A stretch of DNA of 5,492 bases from Candidatus Zixiibacteriota bacterium (GTDB lineage Bacteria > Zixibacteria > MSB-5A5 > SM1-73): positions 1 to 5,492 of the forward strand of contig JALHUP010000163.1 of assembly GCA_022866585.1 (NCBI GenBank), given 5' to 3'. The notes below the pieces were generated by a model. It was not told the DNA's origin. It saw only the letters and a list, made by a program, of their open reading frames with translations, and did not search any database. Both the position numbers and the translations under genes were made by a program. Positions 1 through 5,492 of the stretch are shown in pieces; position 1 is the stretch's first letter; each line of letters opens with the position of its first letter.

Positions 1-1925
1 AAGAAGAAATAAATAATCTCATCGGCAAATATAAGATGATGGCTATTTGCACCTATTCTCTCGACAAATGTGGAGCATCGGAAATTATAGATGTGGTCCG
101 CAACCATCAATTCGCTCTTATTAGGCGGGAAGGTGAGTGGACGCTCATCGAAAGCTCCGAGCGTAAGAAGGCGACGGAGGTACTGCGACAGAGTGAGAAC
201 AAGTACCGAGCACTAATAGAGAATTTACCGCAGAAAATATTCCTCAAGGATAAAAATTCTATCTACGTTTCTTGCAATGAAAACTATGCTCGGGATTTAA
301 AGATCAAGCCTGAGGGAATAGCCGGAAAAACCGATTACGACTTTTACCCCAGGGAATTAGCGGAAAAATACCGGGGCGATGATCAAAGAATTATGAGGTC
401 TGAGAATATAGAAGACATTGAAGAGAAATATATCCAGAACGGACGAGAACTTTGGGTGCATACCGTCAAGACAGCCGTCAAGGATGAGAAAGGACAATGC
501 GTCGGTCTGTTAGGCATTTTCTGGGACATCACCGAGCGCAAGCGGGCGGAGGAAGAAATTCGAAATCTGGCAAAATTTCCTTCTGAGAACCCCAACCCTG
601 TGCTCCGTATCGCAAAAGATAAAACTGTTCTATATGCAAATGGGGCAGCAGAGGCTATTTTGTCGGAAGATAACGTTAAGGCAGGTCATCATATATCGGG
701 ACTATGGCCTCAATGGACTGATGAAGTTCTTAAGTTAGGGGTTGTGAGAACGGACATTGAAACAAGGCATGGCGATCGAGTTTTTTCCTGGACAATGACA
801 CCGCTGATTGATAAGGATTATTTGAATGTGTATGGAATCGACATCACCGAGCGCAAGCGGGCGGAGGAGCAGATCGCGTACCAAGCCCAACTGTTAGCAA
901 TCGTCAATGATGCCGTCGTTGCTTCTGACGCGCAATATAGACTAACCGCTTGGAATGCTGCAGCGGAATCTATGTACGGCTGGAAGGCAGAGGAAGTTCT
1001 CGGACGGTTTGGTCTGGACATAACTCGCACTGAATTCCCTGGCGTGGATAAAGCCGAGATGCTGCGCGCTATCGCGGAGCGTGGTAGCTGGCGCGGCGAA
1101 GCGACTCAGGCGCGCAAGGATGGAACGCGCTTCCCGGTCGAGGTATCTTCCGTCGTCCTGCGCGATACGACTGGCAAGGTGACTGGTTTCGTGAGCGTGA
1201 ATCGTGACATCACCGAGCGCAAGCGTTCAGAAGAGGAGATAAGAAAGAAAAACGAGGAGCTGGAGGCGTTTGTCTATATGGTGTCCCATGACCTGAAAAA
1301 TCCAGTGGTCTCTATTCAGGGCTTCTGTTCTTCGATTTTGAAAAATCAAAGAGACGAGTTGAACGAAAAAACCCTCTTCTATCTCCAGCGGGTGCAAGCC
1401 AACGCCAGCTTGATGTCCAGCTTGCTTGAGGACCTGGTTGAACTCTCCCGAATCGGCAGAATAGAGGATAAGAAAACCGAGATTTCAGTTCAGCAGGTGA
1501 TAAAGTCTGTCTGGGCTGGGGTGAGCACGTCTTTAGCCACTCAGGATGTGGAATTCATCTTGCCCAAAAACTTGCCCCAGGTATTGTATTCTGAAAAGAG
1601 ACTTTACCAGATATTTTCTAATCTTTTGTCCAATGCTCTAAAATTTAGAGATGAAGATAGAAAGACCAAAGTAGAGATCGGACACCAGGAAGATAAGGAT
1701 AATTATACGTTTTTTGTTCGGGACAACGGCATTGGCATAGAGCAGAAATATCATAATAAGATCTTTGAGTCTTTCTCTCAGCTTAAAGATACTAAGTCCG
1801 AAGGAACCGGGATGGGTTTGGCTATTGTCAAGAAAATCGTGGAGGCAAACCAGGGCAAAGTATGGGTGGAAAGCCAGAAAGGAGCAGGGAGCACATTCTA
1901 TTTTACCATCCCTAAGAACGTATAG
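1..1925 (+). CDS. PAS-rich sensor histidine kinase with MEDS-like N-terminal tail (5' partial)
   Basis: Sensor kinase predicted to autophosphorylate on histidine and signal to the receivers encoded just downstream. The frame is open from base 3 through the Met codons at 33 and 36 with no stop and no Shine-Dalgarno, so the real start lies outside the window. Numbering from Met 36: the first ~40 residues (AICTYSLDKCGASEIIDVV, then a short strand before ERKKA) resemble the end of a MEDS/DcmR-type sensory domain. PAS domains follow at ~52-163, ~175-268 and ~280-390, each closed by a DITERKR linker (D164, D269, D391). HisKA has the motif SHDLKNP with His418. HATPase_c shows the N box (N529/N533), DNGIGI (563-568), an F box IFESF (576-580) and the G2 box EGTGMGL (589-595). 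It ends normally at IPKNV. No membrane segment is seen, so it is probably cytoplasmic. The third PAS is markedly GC-richer than its surroundings. Ligands cannot be inferred. The kinase call is firm; the MEDS call is moderate. Confidence 0.93.
   Translation, partial: EEINNLIGKYKMMAICTYSLDKCGASEIIDVVRNHQFALIRREGEWTLIESSERKKATEVLRQSENKYRALIENLPQKIFLKDKNSIYVSCNENYARDLKIKPEGIAGKTDYDFYPRELAEKYRGDDQRIMRSENIEDIEEKYIQNGRELWVHTVKTAVKDEKGQCVGLLGIFWDITERKRAEEEIRNLAKFPSENPNPVLRIAKDKTVLYANGAAEAILSEDNVKAGHHISGLWPQWTDEVLKLGVVRTDIETRHGDRVFSWTMTPLIDKDYLNVYGIDITERKRAEEQIAYQAQLLAIVNDAVVASDAQYRLTAWNAAAESMYGWKAEEVLGRFGLDITRTEFPGVDKAEMLRAIAERGSWRGEATQARKDGTRFPVEVSSVVLRDTTGKVTGFVSVNRDITERKRSEEEIRKKNEELEAFVYMVSHDLKNPVVSIQGFCSSILKNQRDELNEKTLFYLQRVQANASLMSSLLEDLVELSRIGRIEDKKTEISVQQVIKSVWAGVSTSLATQDVEFILPKNLPQVLYSEKRLYQIFSNLLSNALKFRDEDRKTKVEIGHQEDKDNYTFFVRDNGIGIEQKYHNKIFESFSQLKDTKSEGTGMGLAIVKKIVEANQGKVWVESQKGAGSTFYFTIPKNV
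525..554 (+). repeat. Linker repeat copy 1 (DITERKRAEE), kinase PAS1/PAS2 junction
   Basis: First of nine same-strand copies of a GC-rich coding repeat; the common core starts GACATCACCGAGCGCAAGCG. The 30-base core is 70% GC by hand count, while neighbouring PAS1 sequence (241-300) is about 33%. It encodes the helical linker that joins one PAS to the next. This copy differs from the commonest form only at its last base (GAA for GAG). Confidence 0.85.
840..869 (+). repeat. Linker repeat copy 2, kinase PAS2/PAS3 junction
   Basis: A perfect copy of the 30-base core. It forms the left border of the GC-rich PAS3 module. Confidence 0.85.
1206..1235 (+). repeat. Linker repeat copy 3, kinase PAS3/HisKA junction
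   Basis: The first 20 bases match the core exactly. The remainder (TTCAGAAGAG, giving RSEE) is diverged and AT-richer, as is the HisKA sequence after it. The break in identity inside the repeat marks where the GC-rich PAS3 module ends. Confidence 0.8.
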
Positions 1926-1935
1926 TCACCAAAAA

Positions 1936-1941
1936 AGGAGG
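1936..1941 (+). promoter_or_regulatory. Shine-Dalgarno for the single-domain receiver
   Basis: AGGAGG stands four bases before the ATG at 1946 and lies within the 20-base gap after the kinase stop. It fixes the start of the receiver gene and supports translation from a shared transcript with the kinase. Confidence 0.8.
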
Positions 1942-1945
1942 AAAA

Positions 1946-2392
1946 ATGGCAAAGAACAATACAGTTGTTTTATTGATCGAGGACAATCCGGATCATGTTC
2001 TGTTGATAAAGGAGGCTCTGGCCGTAAACAACATAATCAACGAGATCCGGGTGGTAGAGGATGGGGAAGAAGCTTTAGACTATCTCTTCAGAAGGGGTCA
2101 ATATGTAGATCCACAGGAAAGCCCCCGTCCAACACTGATCATTTTAGACATCAAGCTTCCCAAGATGGACGGACAGGAGGTGTTGAAAATTATCAAGTCA
2201 GATCCCGGGCTTAAACATATTCCGGTAATTGTATTGACCACTACCACTCAGGAGGAAGAGATTGTCAAAAGCTACAAAAACGGCGCCAATAGTTATATTA
2301 CCAAACCAATAGACCCGCAGGAGTTTTTTGATAAGATCAAAAAATTAAAAATTTACTGGCTGATAACCAACTGCATACCAGAAAATGGCTGA
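1946..2392 (+). CDS. Single-domain response regulator, Rcp1-like receiver
   Basis: A 148-residue stand-alone receiver with no DNA-binding or enzymatic output. The key residues are all present: acidic pair E12-D13 in LLIEDNPDH, phosphoacceptor D68 in LIILDIKLPKMDG, switch threonine T98 in VIVLTTTT, aromatic Y117, and K120 in the KP motif. The insert between helix 2 and strand 3 (YLFRRGQYVDPQESPRP) and the LTTTTQEEEIVKSY stretch are typical of the family represented by Rcp1, the cyanobacterial phytochrome response regulator, whose members usually partner PAS/GAF kinases with this kind of HisKA domain. It starts 20 bases after the kinase stop with a strong ribosome site, so it is most likely that kinase's cognate receiver, acting as a phosphate shuttle or through protein contacts. 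The call as a receiver is firm; the partnership is inferred from position. Confidence 0.95.
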   Translation: MAKNNTVVLLIEDNPDHVLLIKEALAVNNIINEIRVVEDGEEALDYLFRRGQYVDPQESPRPTLIILDIKLPKMDGQEVLKIIKSDPGLKHIPVIVLTTTTQEEEIVKSYKNGANSYITKPIDPQEFFDKIKKLKIYWLITNCIPENG

Positions 2393-2410
2393 ATTGAAAA
2401 TAACCAAAAC

Positions 2411-2420
2411 GAGGGGGTGA
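2411..2420 (+). promoter_or_regulatory. Shine-Dalgarno for the receiver-PAS gene
   Basis: GAGGGGGTGA, a one-mismatch version of the GGAGGTGA consensus at its 3' part, ends four bases before the ATG at 2425. It supports that start, which also places the receiver's first strand at the expected distance from the N-terminus. Confidence 0.75.
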
Positions 2421-2424
2421 GAAC

Positions 2425-3405
2425 ATGAGTTCAAATCTGAAAGTATTAGTGGCGGATGATAACCCCGACCACGTCCAGCTTATAACCGAGATTTTAAATC
2501 AGGAATTAAAAGCAGAGGTGGAGGGTGTCACCAAGGGTGAGGAATGCCTGGAAAAGGTCAAAAAAAACAGATATGATCTTTTGCTTTTAGATTATCTCTT
2601 TCCTAAGATCAGCGGGCTGGACGTCTTAAAGGAGATAGTCGAAAAGGGCTATGATCTCCCGGTTATAATGATAACCGGTCATGGAAGCGAAAAAGTAGCC
2701 GTGGAGGCAATGAAGGCAGGCGCCATTGACTATATTGTCAAATCAGAGGATGGATTTCAGTCTCTTCCTTTTGTAGCAAAAAAAGCAATTGAAAAAGACC
2801 AATTAAGAAAGAGGCTGAGACAATCAGAAGAAAAATTCAAAAACCTCTTTGACAGCGCCAATGACGCTATCATATATCTGGATAAGTCCGGAAGAATTCT
2901 CGAAGTTAATAAACAGGCTGTAGATGTGTTCGGTGGGTCAAAAGAAGAAGTGTTGGGAAAGCATTTCACCAGGTTAGGTGTTTTTGCTCCCAGAGACATA
3001 CCCACATTTATGAGCAATTTCGCAAACATTCTTGCCGGTAGAGAAGTCACTCAGGACGTATGCATCAAGAACAAAAAAGGCCAAGAGATAGCTTTAGAAT
3101 GTTCAGCTTCCCTTATGAAAACGGATGATAAAGTCTCTGGCGTCATGGTTATCGCAAGAGACATCACCGAACGCAAGCGGGCGGAGGAGGCGCTGCGAGC
3201 ATCGGAACAACGTTATAGACTCCTATTCGAACGGAATCTTGCCGCTGTCTACCGCACTACTTTAGATGGAACCGTTTTGGACTGTAATGAGTCGTTCGTT
3301 CGTCTCCTTGGTTACGACTCACGGGAAGAGGTCATGGCTTGTTGCGCTTCTGAGTTTTACTTTGACGTAGCCGACCCGGGAGGGGTTCATCGAGAAGCTT
3401 CGTAG
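2425..3405 (+). CDS. Receiver-PAS protein, N-terminal piece (receiver, PAS-A, half of PAS-B)
   Basis: As read, a 326-residue product. Residues 1-120 are a complete receiver: acidic pair D11-D12 in VADDNPDH, phosphoacceptor D56 in LLLLDYLFPKISG, T84 in VIMITGHGS, Y103, and K106. A KS pair replaces the usual KP after strand 5, as is common in receivers fused to PAS sensors. A short coiled linker (RKRLRQSEEKFKNLF) leads into PAS-A (~136-245), which ends in the DITERKR linker from D246. PAS-B starts near 263 (RYRLLFERNLAAVYR) and runs well through LLGYDSREEV, but after FDVAD the frame drifts into the non-homologous PGGVHREAS and stops at the TAG at 3403. The homologous continuation is in the next frame. 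If translated alone, it would be a phosphorylatable receiver with one intact PAS and no output. Confidence 0.85.
   Translation: MSSNLKVLVADDNPDHVQLITEILNQELKAEVEGVTKGEECLEKVKKNRYDLLLLDYLFPKISGLDVLKEIVEKGYDLPVIMITGHGSEKVAVEAMKAGAIDYIVKSEDGFQSLPFVAKKAIEKDQLRKRLRQSEEKFKNLFDSANDAIIYLDKSGRILEVNKQAVDVFGGSKEEVLGKHFTRLGVFAPRDIPTFMSNFANILAGREVTQDVCIKNKKGQEIALECSASLMKTDDKVSGVMVIARDITERKRAEEALRASEQRYRLLFERNLAAVYRTTLDGTVLDCNESFVRLLGYDSREEVMACCASEFYFDVADPGGVHREAS
3160..3195 (+). repeat. Linker repeat copy 4, PAS-A/PAS-B junction
   Basis: A 36-base form encoding DITERKRAEEAL, with one silent change (GAA for GAG at codon 4). Coding similarity with copy 6 continues downstream as LRASEQRYR.LFE, which suggests these two linkers share a longer common ancestor. 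Confidence 0.85.
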
Positions 3406-4438
3406 GCAAGGCGCTCTCACCAATTTTGAATTCCGCATGCGGCGGAAAGATGGTAGCCCTGTCTGGATTTTGGAAAACGTGAGCCTGATCGAAGAGGAGG
3501 AGGATGCGTCGGCATACTTACAAGGAACCTCAATCGACATTACCGAGCGCAAGAAGGCAGAGGAGACACTTAAGAAAGAGCGACAGAGATTGTTTTCCGT
3601 TTTGGACATCATGCCTACGTTTGTTTACCTTCAAGCTCCGGATCACTCTGTTCGTTTTACAAATCGCAAATTCCGAGAATTGTTTGGCGATCCGGGCAAC
3701 CGACCCTGTTATGAGGCATTCTATGGGCGAAAAGAGCCTTGTGATCCCTGTATCACGCTTCGAGTCTTAGAGACGAAGGCTCCTCAAGCCTGGGAATGGA
3801 CCAGCAACGAGGGCCGCCTATACATGATTTACGAAGATCTATTCCCTAGCGAAGACGACGAGGATTTGGTCCTGGAAATCGGAGTAGATATCACCGAGCG
3901 CAAACGGGCGGAGGAGACACTGCGGGCGAGCGAACAACGATATCGGGGTCTGTTCGAGGATTCACCGATTTCGCTATGGGAGGAAGATTTCTCCGACATC
4001 AAAACGCACATCGACAGCCTACGAACTAAAGGCGTCAGAGATTTCAGAACCTATTTTCAGAATCATCCGGAAGTTGTTGCCCATTGTGCGGCCCAGGTGA
4101 AGGTCGTTGACGTGAATAAAGCTAGTCTGGAGTTGTTCAAAGCCAGAAGCAAGGAAGAACTTCAGCGTGGTTTAGATAAAACTTTCCGGCAAAAATCATA
4201 CGGTGCGTTTAGCGAAGAACTTATTTCCCTCGCCGATGGAAAAACCATGTTTGAAACCGAAACCCTTACCCAAACCTTAACCGGAGACAAAAAAAATATC
4301 GCCTTGCGATGGACTGTGGCTCCAGGTTACGAGCAAACATACTCGAAGGTATTGGTTTCCATCACCGACATCACCGAGCGCAAACGGGCGGAAGAGGCGC
4401 TAAAAGAGTCCGAGGAAAAGTACAAGGCATTAATCTAG
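3371..4438 (+). CDS. Receiver-PAS protein, middle piece (rest of PAS-B, PAS-C, PAS-D)
   Basis: This frame opens after a stop at 3368-3370 and carries the missing half of PAS-B (EGFIEKLRRQGALTNFEFR, then MRRKDGSPVWILENV). The first ATG, at 3437, falls inside that half-domain and has no Shine-Dalgarno, and no GTG or TTG precedes it, so this is not an independent gene. Numbering from Met 3437, linkers lie at 34, 151 and 311. PAS-C (~50-150) has a cysteine cluster, C91, C102 and C105 (C-x10-C-x2-C), of a type seen in some PAS families and possibly metal- or redox-related. PAS-D (~168-310) is longer than usual, with an inserted helical region after SPISLWEEDFSDIK and a core around VKVVDVNKASLELF. 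The frame ends at TAG 4436, immediately after KYKALI, which is the usual lead-in to another PAS domain. Confidence 0.75.
   Translation, partial: PTREGFIEKLRRQGALTNFEFRMRRKDGSPVWILENVSLIEEEEDASAYLQGTSIDITERKKAEETLKKERQRLFSVLDIMPTFVYLQAPDHSVRFTNRKFRELFGDPGNRPCYEAFYGRKEPCDPCITLRVLETKAPQAWEWTSNEGRLYMIYEDLFPSEDDEDLVLEIGVDITERKRAEETLRASEQRYRGLFEDSPISLWEEDFSDIKTHIDSLRTKGVRDFRTYFQNHPEVVAHCAAQVKVVDVNKASLELFKARSKEELQRGLDKTFRQKSYGAFSEELISLADGKTMFETETLTQTLTGDKKNIALRWTVAPGYEQTYSKVLVSITDITERKRAEEALKESEEKYKALI
3375..3385 (+). other. Frameshift site (+1) inside PAS-B
   Basis: The tract CCCGGGAGGGG has short C and G runs, and one extra base here explains the shift from frame 1 to frame 2. Removing one C gives D-R-E-G-F; removing one G from GGG gives D-P-E-G-F. 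Both suit the PAS context FDVAD...FIEKLRRQG. The shift must lie between the frame-2 stop at 3368-3370 and the frame-1 stop at 3403-3405. Its exact base is uncertain. Confidence 0.75.
3536..3571 (+). repeat. Linker repeat copy 5, PAS-B/PAS-C junction
   Basis: The most diverged of the long copies: GACATT at the start, AAG for CGG (K for R at position 7), GCA for GCG, and ACACTT at the end (encodes DITERKKAEETL). Confidence 0.75.
3887..3922 (+). repeat. Linker repeat copy 6, PAS-C/PAS-D junction
   Basis: Encodes DITERKRAEETL. Differs from the commonest form by GAT for GAC, AAA for AAG and ACA for GCG. Shares AAACGGGCGG with copy 7. Confidence 0.8.
4367..4402 (+). repeat. Linker repeat copy 7, PAS-D/PAS-E junction
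   Basis: Encodes DITERKRAEEAL with silent changes AAA, GAA and CTA. It lies 34 bases upstream of the amber codon at 4436. Confidence 0.8.
4436..4438 (+). other. In-frame amber codon between PAS-D and PAS-E
   Basis: TAG falls between KYKALI and AAGRAGEGI with homology continuing in the same frame. In PAS proteins this position is usually an acidic or polar residue (LIE/LIQ), so one base change from GAG or CAG would explain it. The kinase gene at 1923-1925 uses TAG as its natural stop, which argues against general recoding of TAG here. Confidence 0.75.
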
Positions 4439-5492
4439 GCGGCTGGGAGGGCTGGTGAGGGAATTATCATCATCCAGGATAGTGGAGAGGGAGAAGCAGT
4501 GTTTGTTTTTGTGAACGACCAGTTTTGCAGGATGTCGGACCATTCGCAAGAGGAGCTGATAGGCAGGTCACCCTGGGACTTGGTCCCTCCCGAAATCTCT
4601 ACACGCCTAAAAGATTGGTATAAGCGAAGGCACATGGGAGAGTCTCTTCCTACTCACTACGAGGCCGCAGGAGTTCGTAAAGATGGGACGGTTGTGCCCT
4701 TAGAGCTTAGTATAGTCACCATGCCCTGGCAGGGAAAGATAGCGACGGTGCTTTATTTAAGGGACATCACCGAGCGCAAGCGGGCGGAGGAGGCGCTGAG
4801 GGAGGGTGAGGAAAGATTTCGGGGAATAATTGAAAATGCACCTTTTGGCTATTACAGGGTGGGGAAGGACGAGCTATGGCAGTACGTAAATCCGGTGTGG
4901 GAACGTATGCATGGATTTTCATTGGAAGAAGTCGTTGGCAAGTCTTTCGAAATTACTCAAACGGAAGATGCAGTGGGAAAAGCAAGAGAAAACGTTCAAC
5001 GGTCATTGGCTGGGGAAACCATAACCGGTGAGTTTAGTCGTCTCACAAGAAATGGCAGCATTGAATACCACAGTTTCAATATACAACCTGTTAAACACGG
5101 TAATGAAATTGTGGCAATTGAGGGTTTCATCAATGACATCACCGAGCGCAAGCGGGCGGAGGAGGCGCTGAAAGAATCGGAAAACCGCTATCGAAATCTT
5201 ATTGAAAGCGCGCTTGACATTATCTATACCTTCTCTCCGGATGGGATCATTACGTCCCTGAACCCGGCATTCGAAACCATCACCGGCTGGAAAATTAAAG
5301 ATTGGATCGGAAAATCCTTTACCGATCTTATTCATCCCGAAGAACTTTCCCCGGCAATGAAGCTGATTCAGGAAAGCATAGCCGGAAAGGAGCATCCACG
5401 AAACGAGTTCCGTCTGCTTACGAAGACCGGCGATTACGTTCCGTTAGATTTTAATGCTAACCCGCTGCTTAAGGATGGAAAACTTATTGGCT
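4439..5492 (+). CDS. Receiver-PAS protein, C-terminal piece (PAS-E, PAS-F, start of PAS-G; 3' partial)
   Basis: This continues in the same frame as the preceding piece after the TAG and stays open to the window edge. Numbering from codon 4439: PAS-E (1-108) starts AAGRAGEGIIIIQD and contains FVFVNDQFCRMSDHSQEELIG; PAS-F (~125-232) has APFGYYRVGKDELWQYVNP and RMHGFSLEEVVGKS; PAS-G (~249-351) has ALDIIYTFSPDGIITSLNP and ITGWKIKDWIGKS and is unfinished. Linkers begin at D109 and D233. The first in-frame ATG is at 4532, inside PAS-E and without a ribosome site. A GTG at 4499 has a purine-rich GGAGAGG at 4484-4490 eight bases before it and could allow weak re-initiation, but it would delete the first PAS-E strand. 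The simplest reading is the rest of the upstream gene. No kinase or other output domain is reached. Confidence 0.75.
4763..4798 (+). repeat. Linker repeat copy 8, PAS-E/PAS-F junction
   Basis: The commonest 36-base form without change, identical base for base to copy 9 although the adjoining PAS sequences are unlike each other. Confidence 0.85.
5135..5170 (+). repeat. Linker repeat copy 9, PAS-F/PAS-G junction
   Basis: Identical to copy 8 over all 36 bases. Identity stops abruptly at both ends, after one further base on the right. Confidence 0.85.

Larger units (their letters stand above)
2425..5492 (+). pseudogene. Receiver plus seven-PAS sensor gene, interrupted by a frameshift and an amber codon (3' partial)
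   Basis: This entry joins the three reading-frame pieces listed separately below. Read as one gene, with one base removed near 3375-3385 and the TAG at 4436 read as a sense codon, it encodes a receiver followed by seven consecutive PAS domains. Each of the first six ends in a DITERK linker (DNA copies at 3160, 3536, 3887, 4367, 4763 and 5135). The seventh PAS is cut by the window edge. The pieces abut without gap or overlap in homology: the second PAS is split by the frameshift, and the fifth PAS begins right at the TAG. Neither downstream piece has a convincing start of its own at its first residue. This points to one ancestral gene, now decayed or misread. Its C-terminal output, usually HisKA/HATPase in this architecture, would lie to the right. 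Real mutation and sequence error cannot be told apart from one sequence. Confidence 0.75.

Noticed and set aside
383..1030. Two 70-codon minus-strand frames sharing the string SARLRSVMS
   Set aside because: The shared string is just the reverse complement of the GC-rich linker repeat, not a conserved antisense peptide.
1765..2214. 149-codon plus-strand reading frame spanning the kinase end and the receiver start
   Set aside because: It overlaps two well-supported genes in another frame, and its sequence (basic, Gly/Arg-rich, no domain) is an out-of-frame reading of the HATPase and receiver.
2393..2424. Terminator or promoter between the two receiver genes
   Set aside because: The 32-base gap has no hairpin with a T-run and no convincing -10/-35 pair; only the ribosome site is supported.
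3371..3405. Programmed +1 ribosomal frameshift
   Set aside because: There is no slow or stop codon immediately after a slippery codon at the tract and no clear stimulatory hairpin or internal Shine-Dalgarno at the right spacing. With a second lesion downstream, decay or sequence error is likelier.
4436..4438. Pyrrolysine or other programmed recoding at TAG
   Set aside because: TAG terminates the intact kinase gene at 1923-1925, no recoding element is evident, and a single base change from GAG or CAG is simpler.
525..5170. CRISPR array or insertion-sequence ends as the cause of the regular repeats
   Set aside because: The repeats are in-frame coding sequence at PAS boundaries, the spacing is one domain (315-480 bases) within the arrays, and there are no terminal inverted repeats or target duplications.
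5003..5395. 130-codon minus-strand reading frame
   Set aside because: It lies antisense to PAS-F and PAS-G, whose frame has continuous domain homology. It contains no recognisable motif and has no ribosome site that I can see.

Overview
The window is one densely coded, plus-strand signalling locus, almost certainly a single operon: a PAS-rich sensor histidine kinase (running in from the left edge to 1925), a stand-alone Rcp1-like receiver protein (1946-2392), and a very long receiver-plus-PAS sensor gene (2425 to beyond the right edge). The gaps are only 20 and 32 bases. Both downstream genes have a good Shine-Dalgarno sequence, which favours a bacterium. No taxonomic marker gene is present. 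The kinase's visible MEDS-like end, the abundance of PAS domains and the moderate, patchy GC would suit an uncultured environmental bacterium, but an archaeal source cannot be formally excluded.

Region 1-1925: the kinase reads open to the left edge, so its N-terminus is missing. The visible part is the tail of a MEDS-like sensory domain, three PAS domains, HisKA (His418, counted from the Met codon at 36) and a complete HATPase_c. Region 1946-2392: a complete 148-residue receiver with no output domain. Region 2425-5492: an N-terminal receiver followed by seven PAS domains. This reading is broken twice, by a +1 frameshift near 3375-3385 and by an in-frame TAG at 4436-4438. PAS homology continues without loss across both breaks, so they look like recent inactivating mutations or sequencing/assembly errors in one original gene. 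Its output domain, probably a kinase core, lies beyond the window.

Inferred working: the kinase senses through MEDS/PAS, autophosphorylates on His418 and passes phosphate to Asp68 of the small receiver and/or Asp56 of the receiver-PAS protein. This would form a branched relay if the third gene is functional.

The most striking non-gene signal is a near-identical ~30-36 base GC-rich (about 70%) direct repeat encoding the inter-PAS linker DITERKRAEE(AL). It occurs nine times in two genes. The PAS domains between copies are dissimilar and differ in base composition (hand counts from about 33% to about 62% GC in parts of the kinase). The repeats look like seams along which PAS modules have been swapped or inserted.
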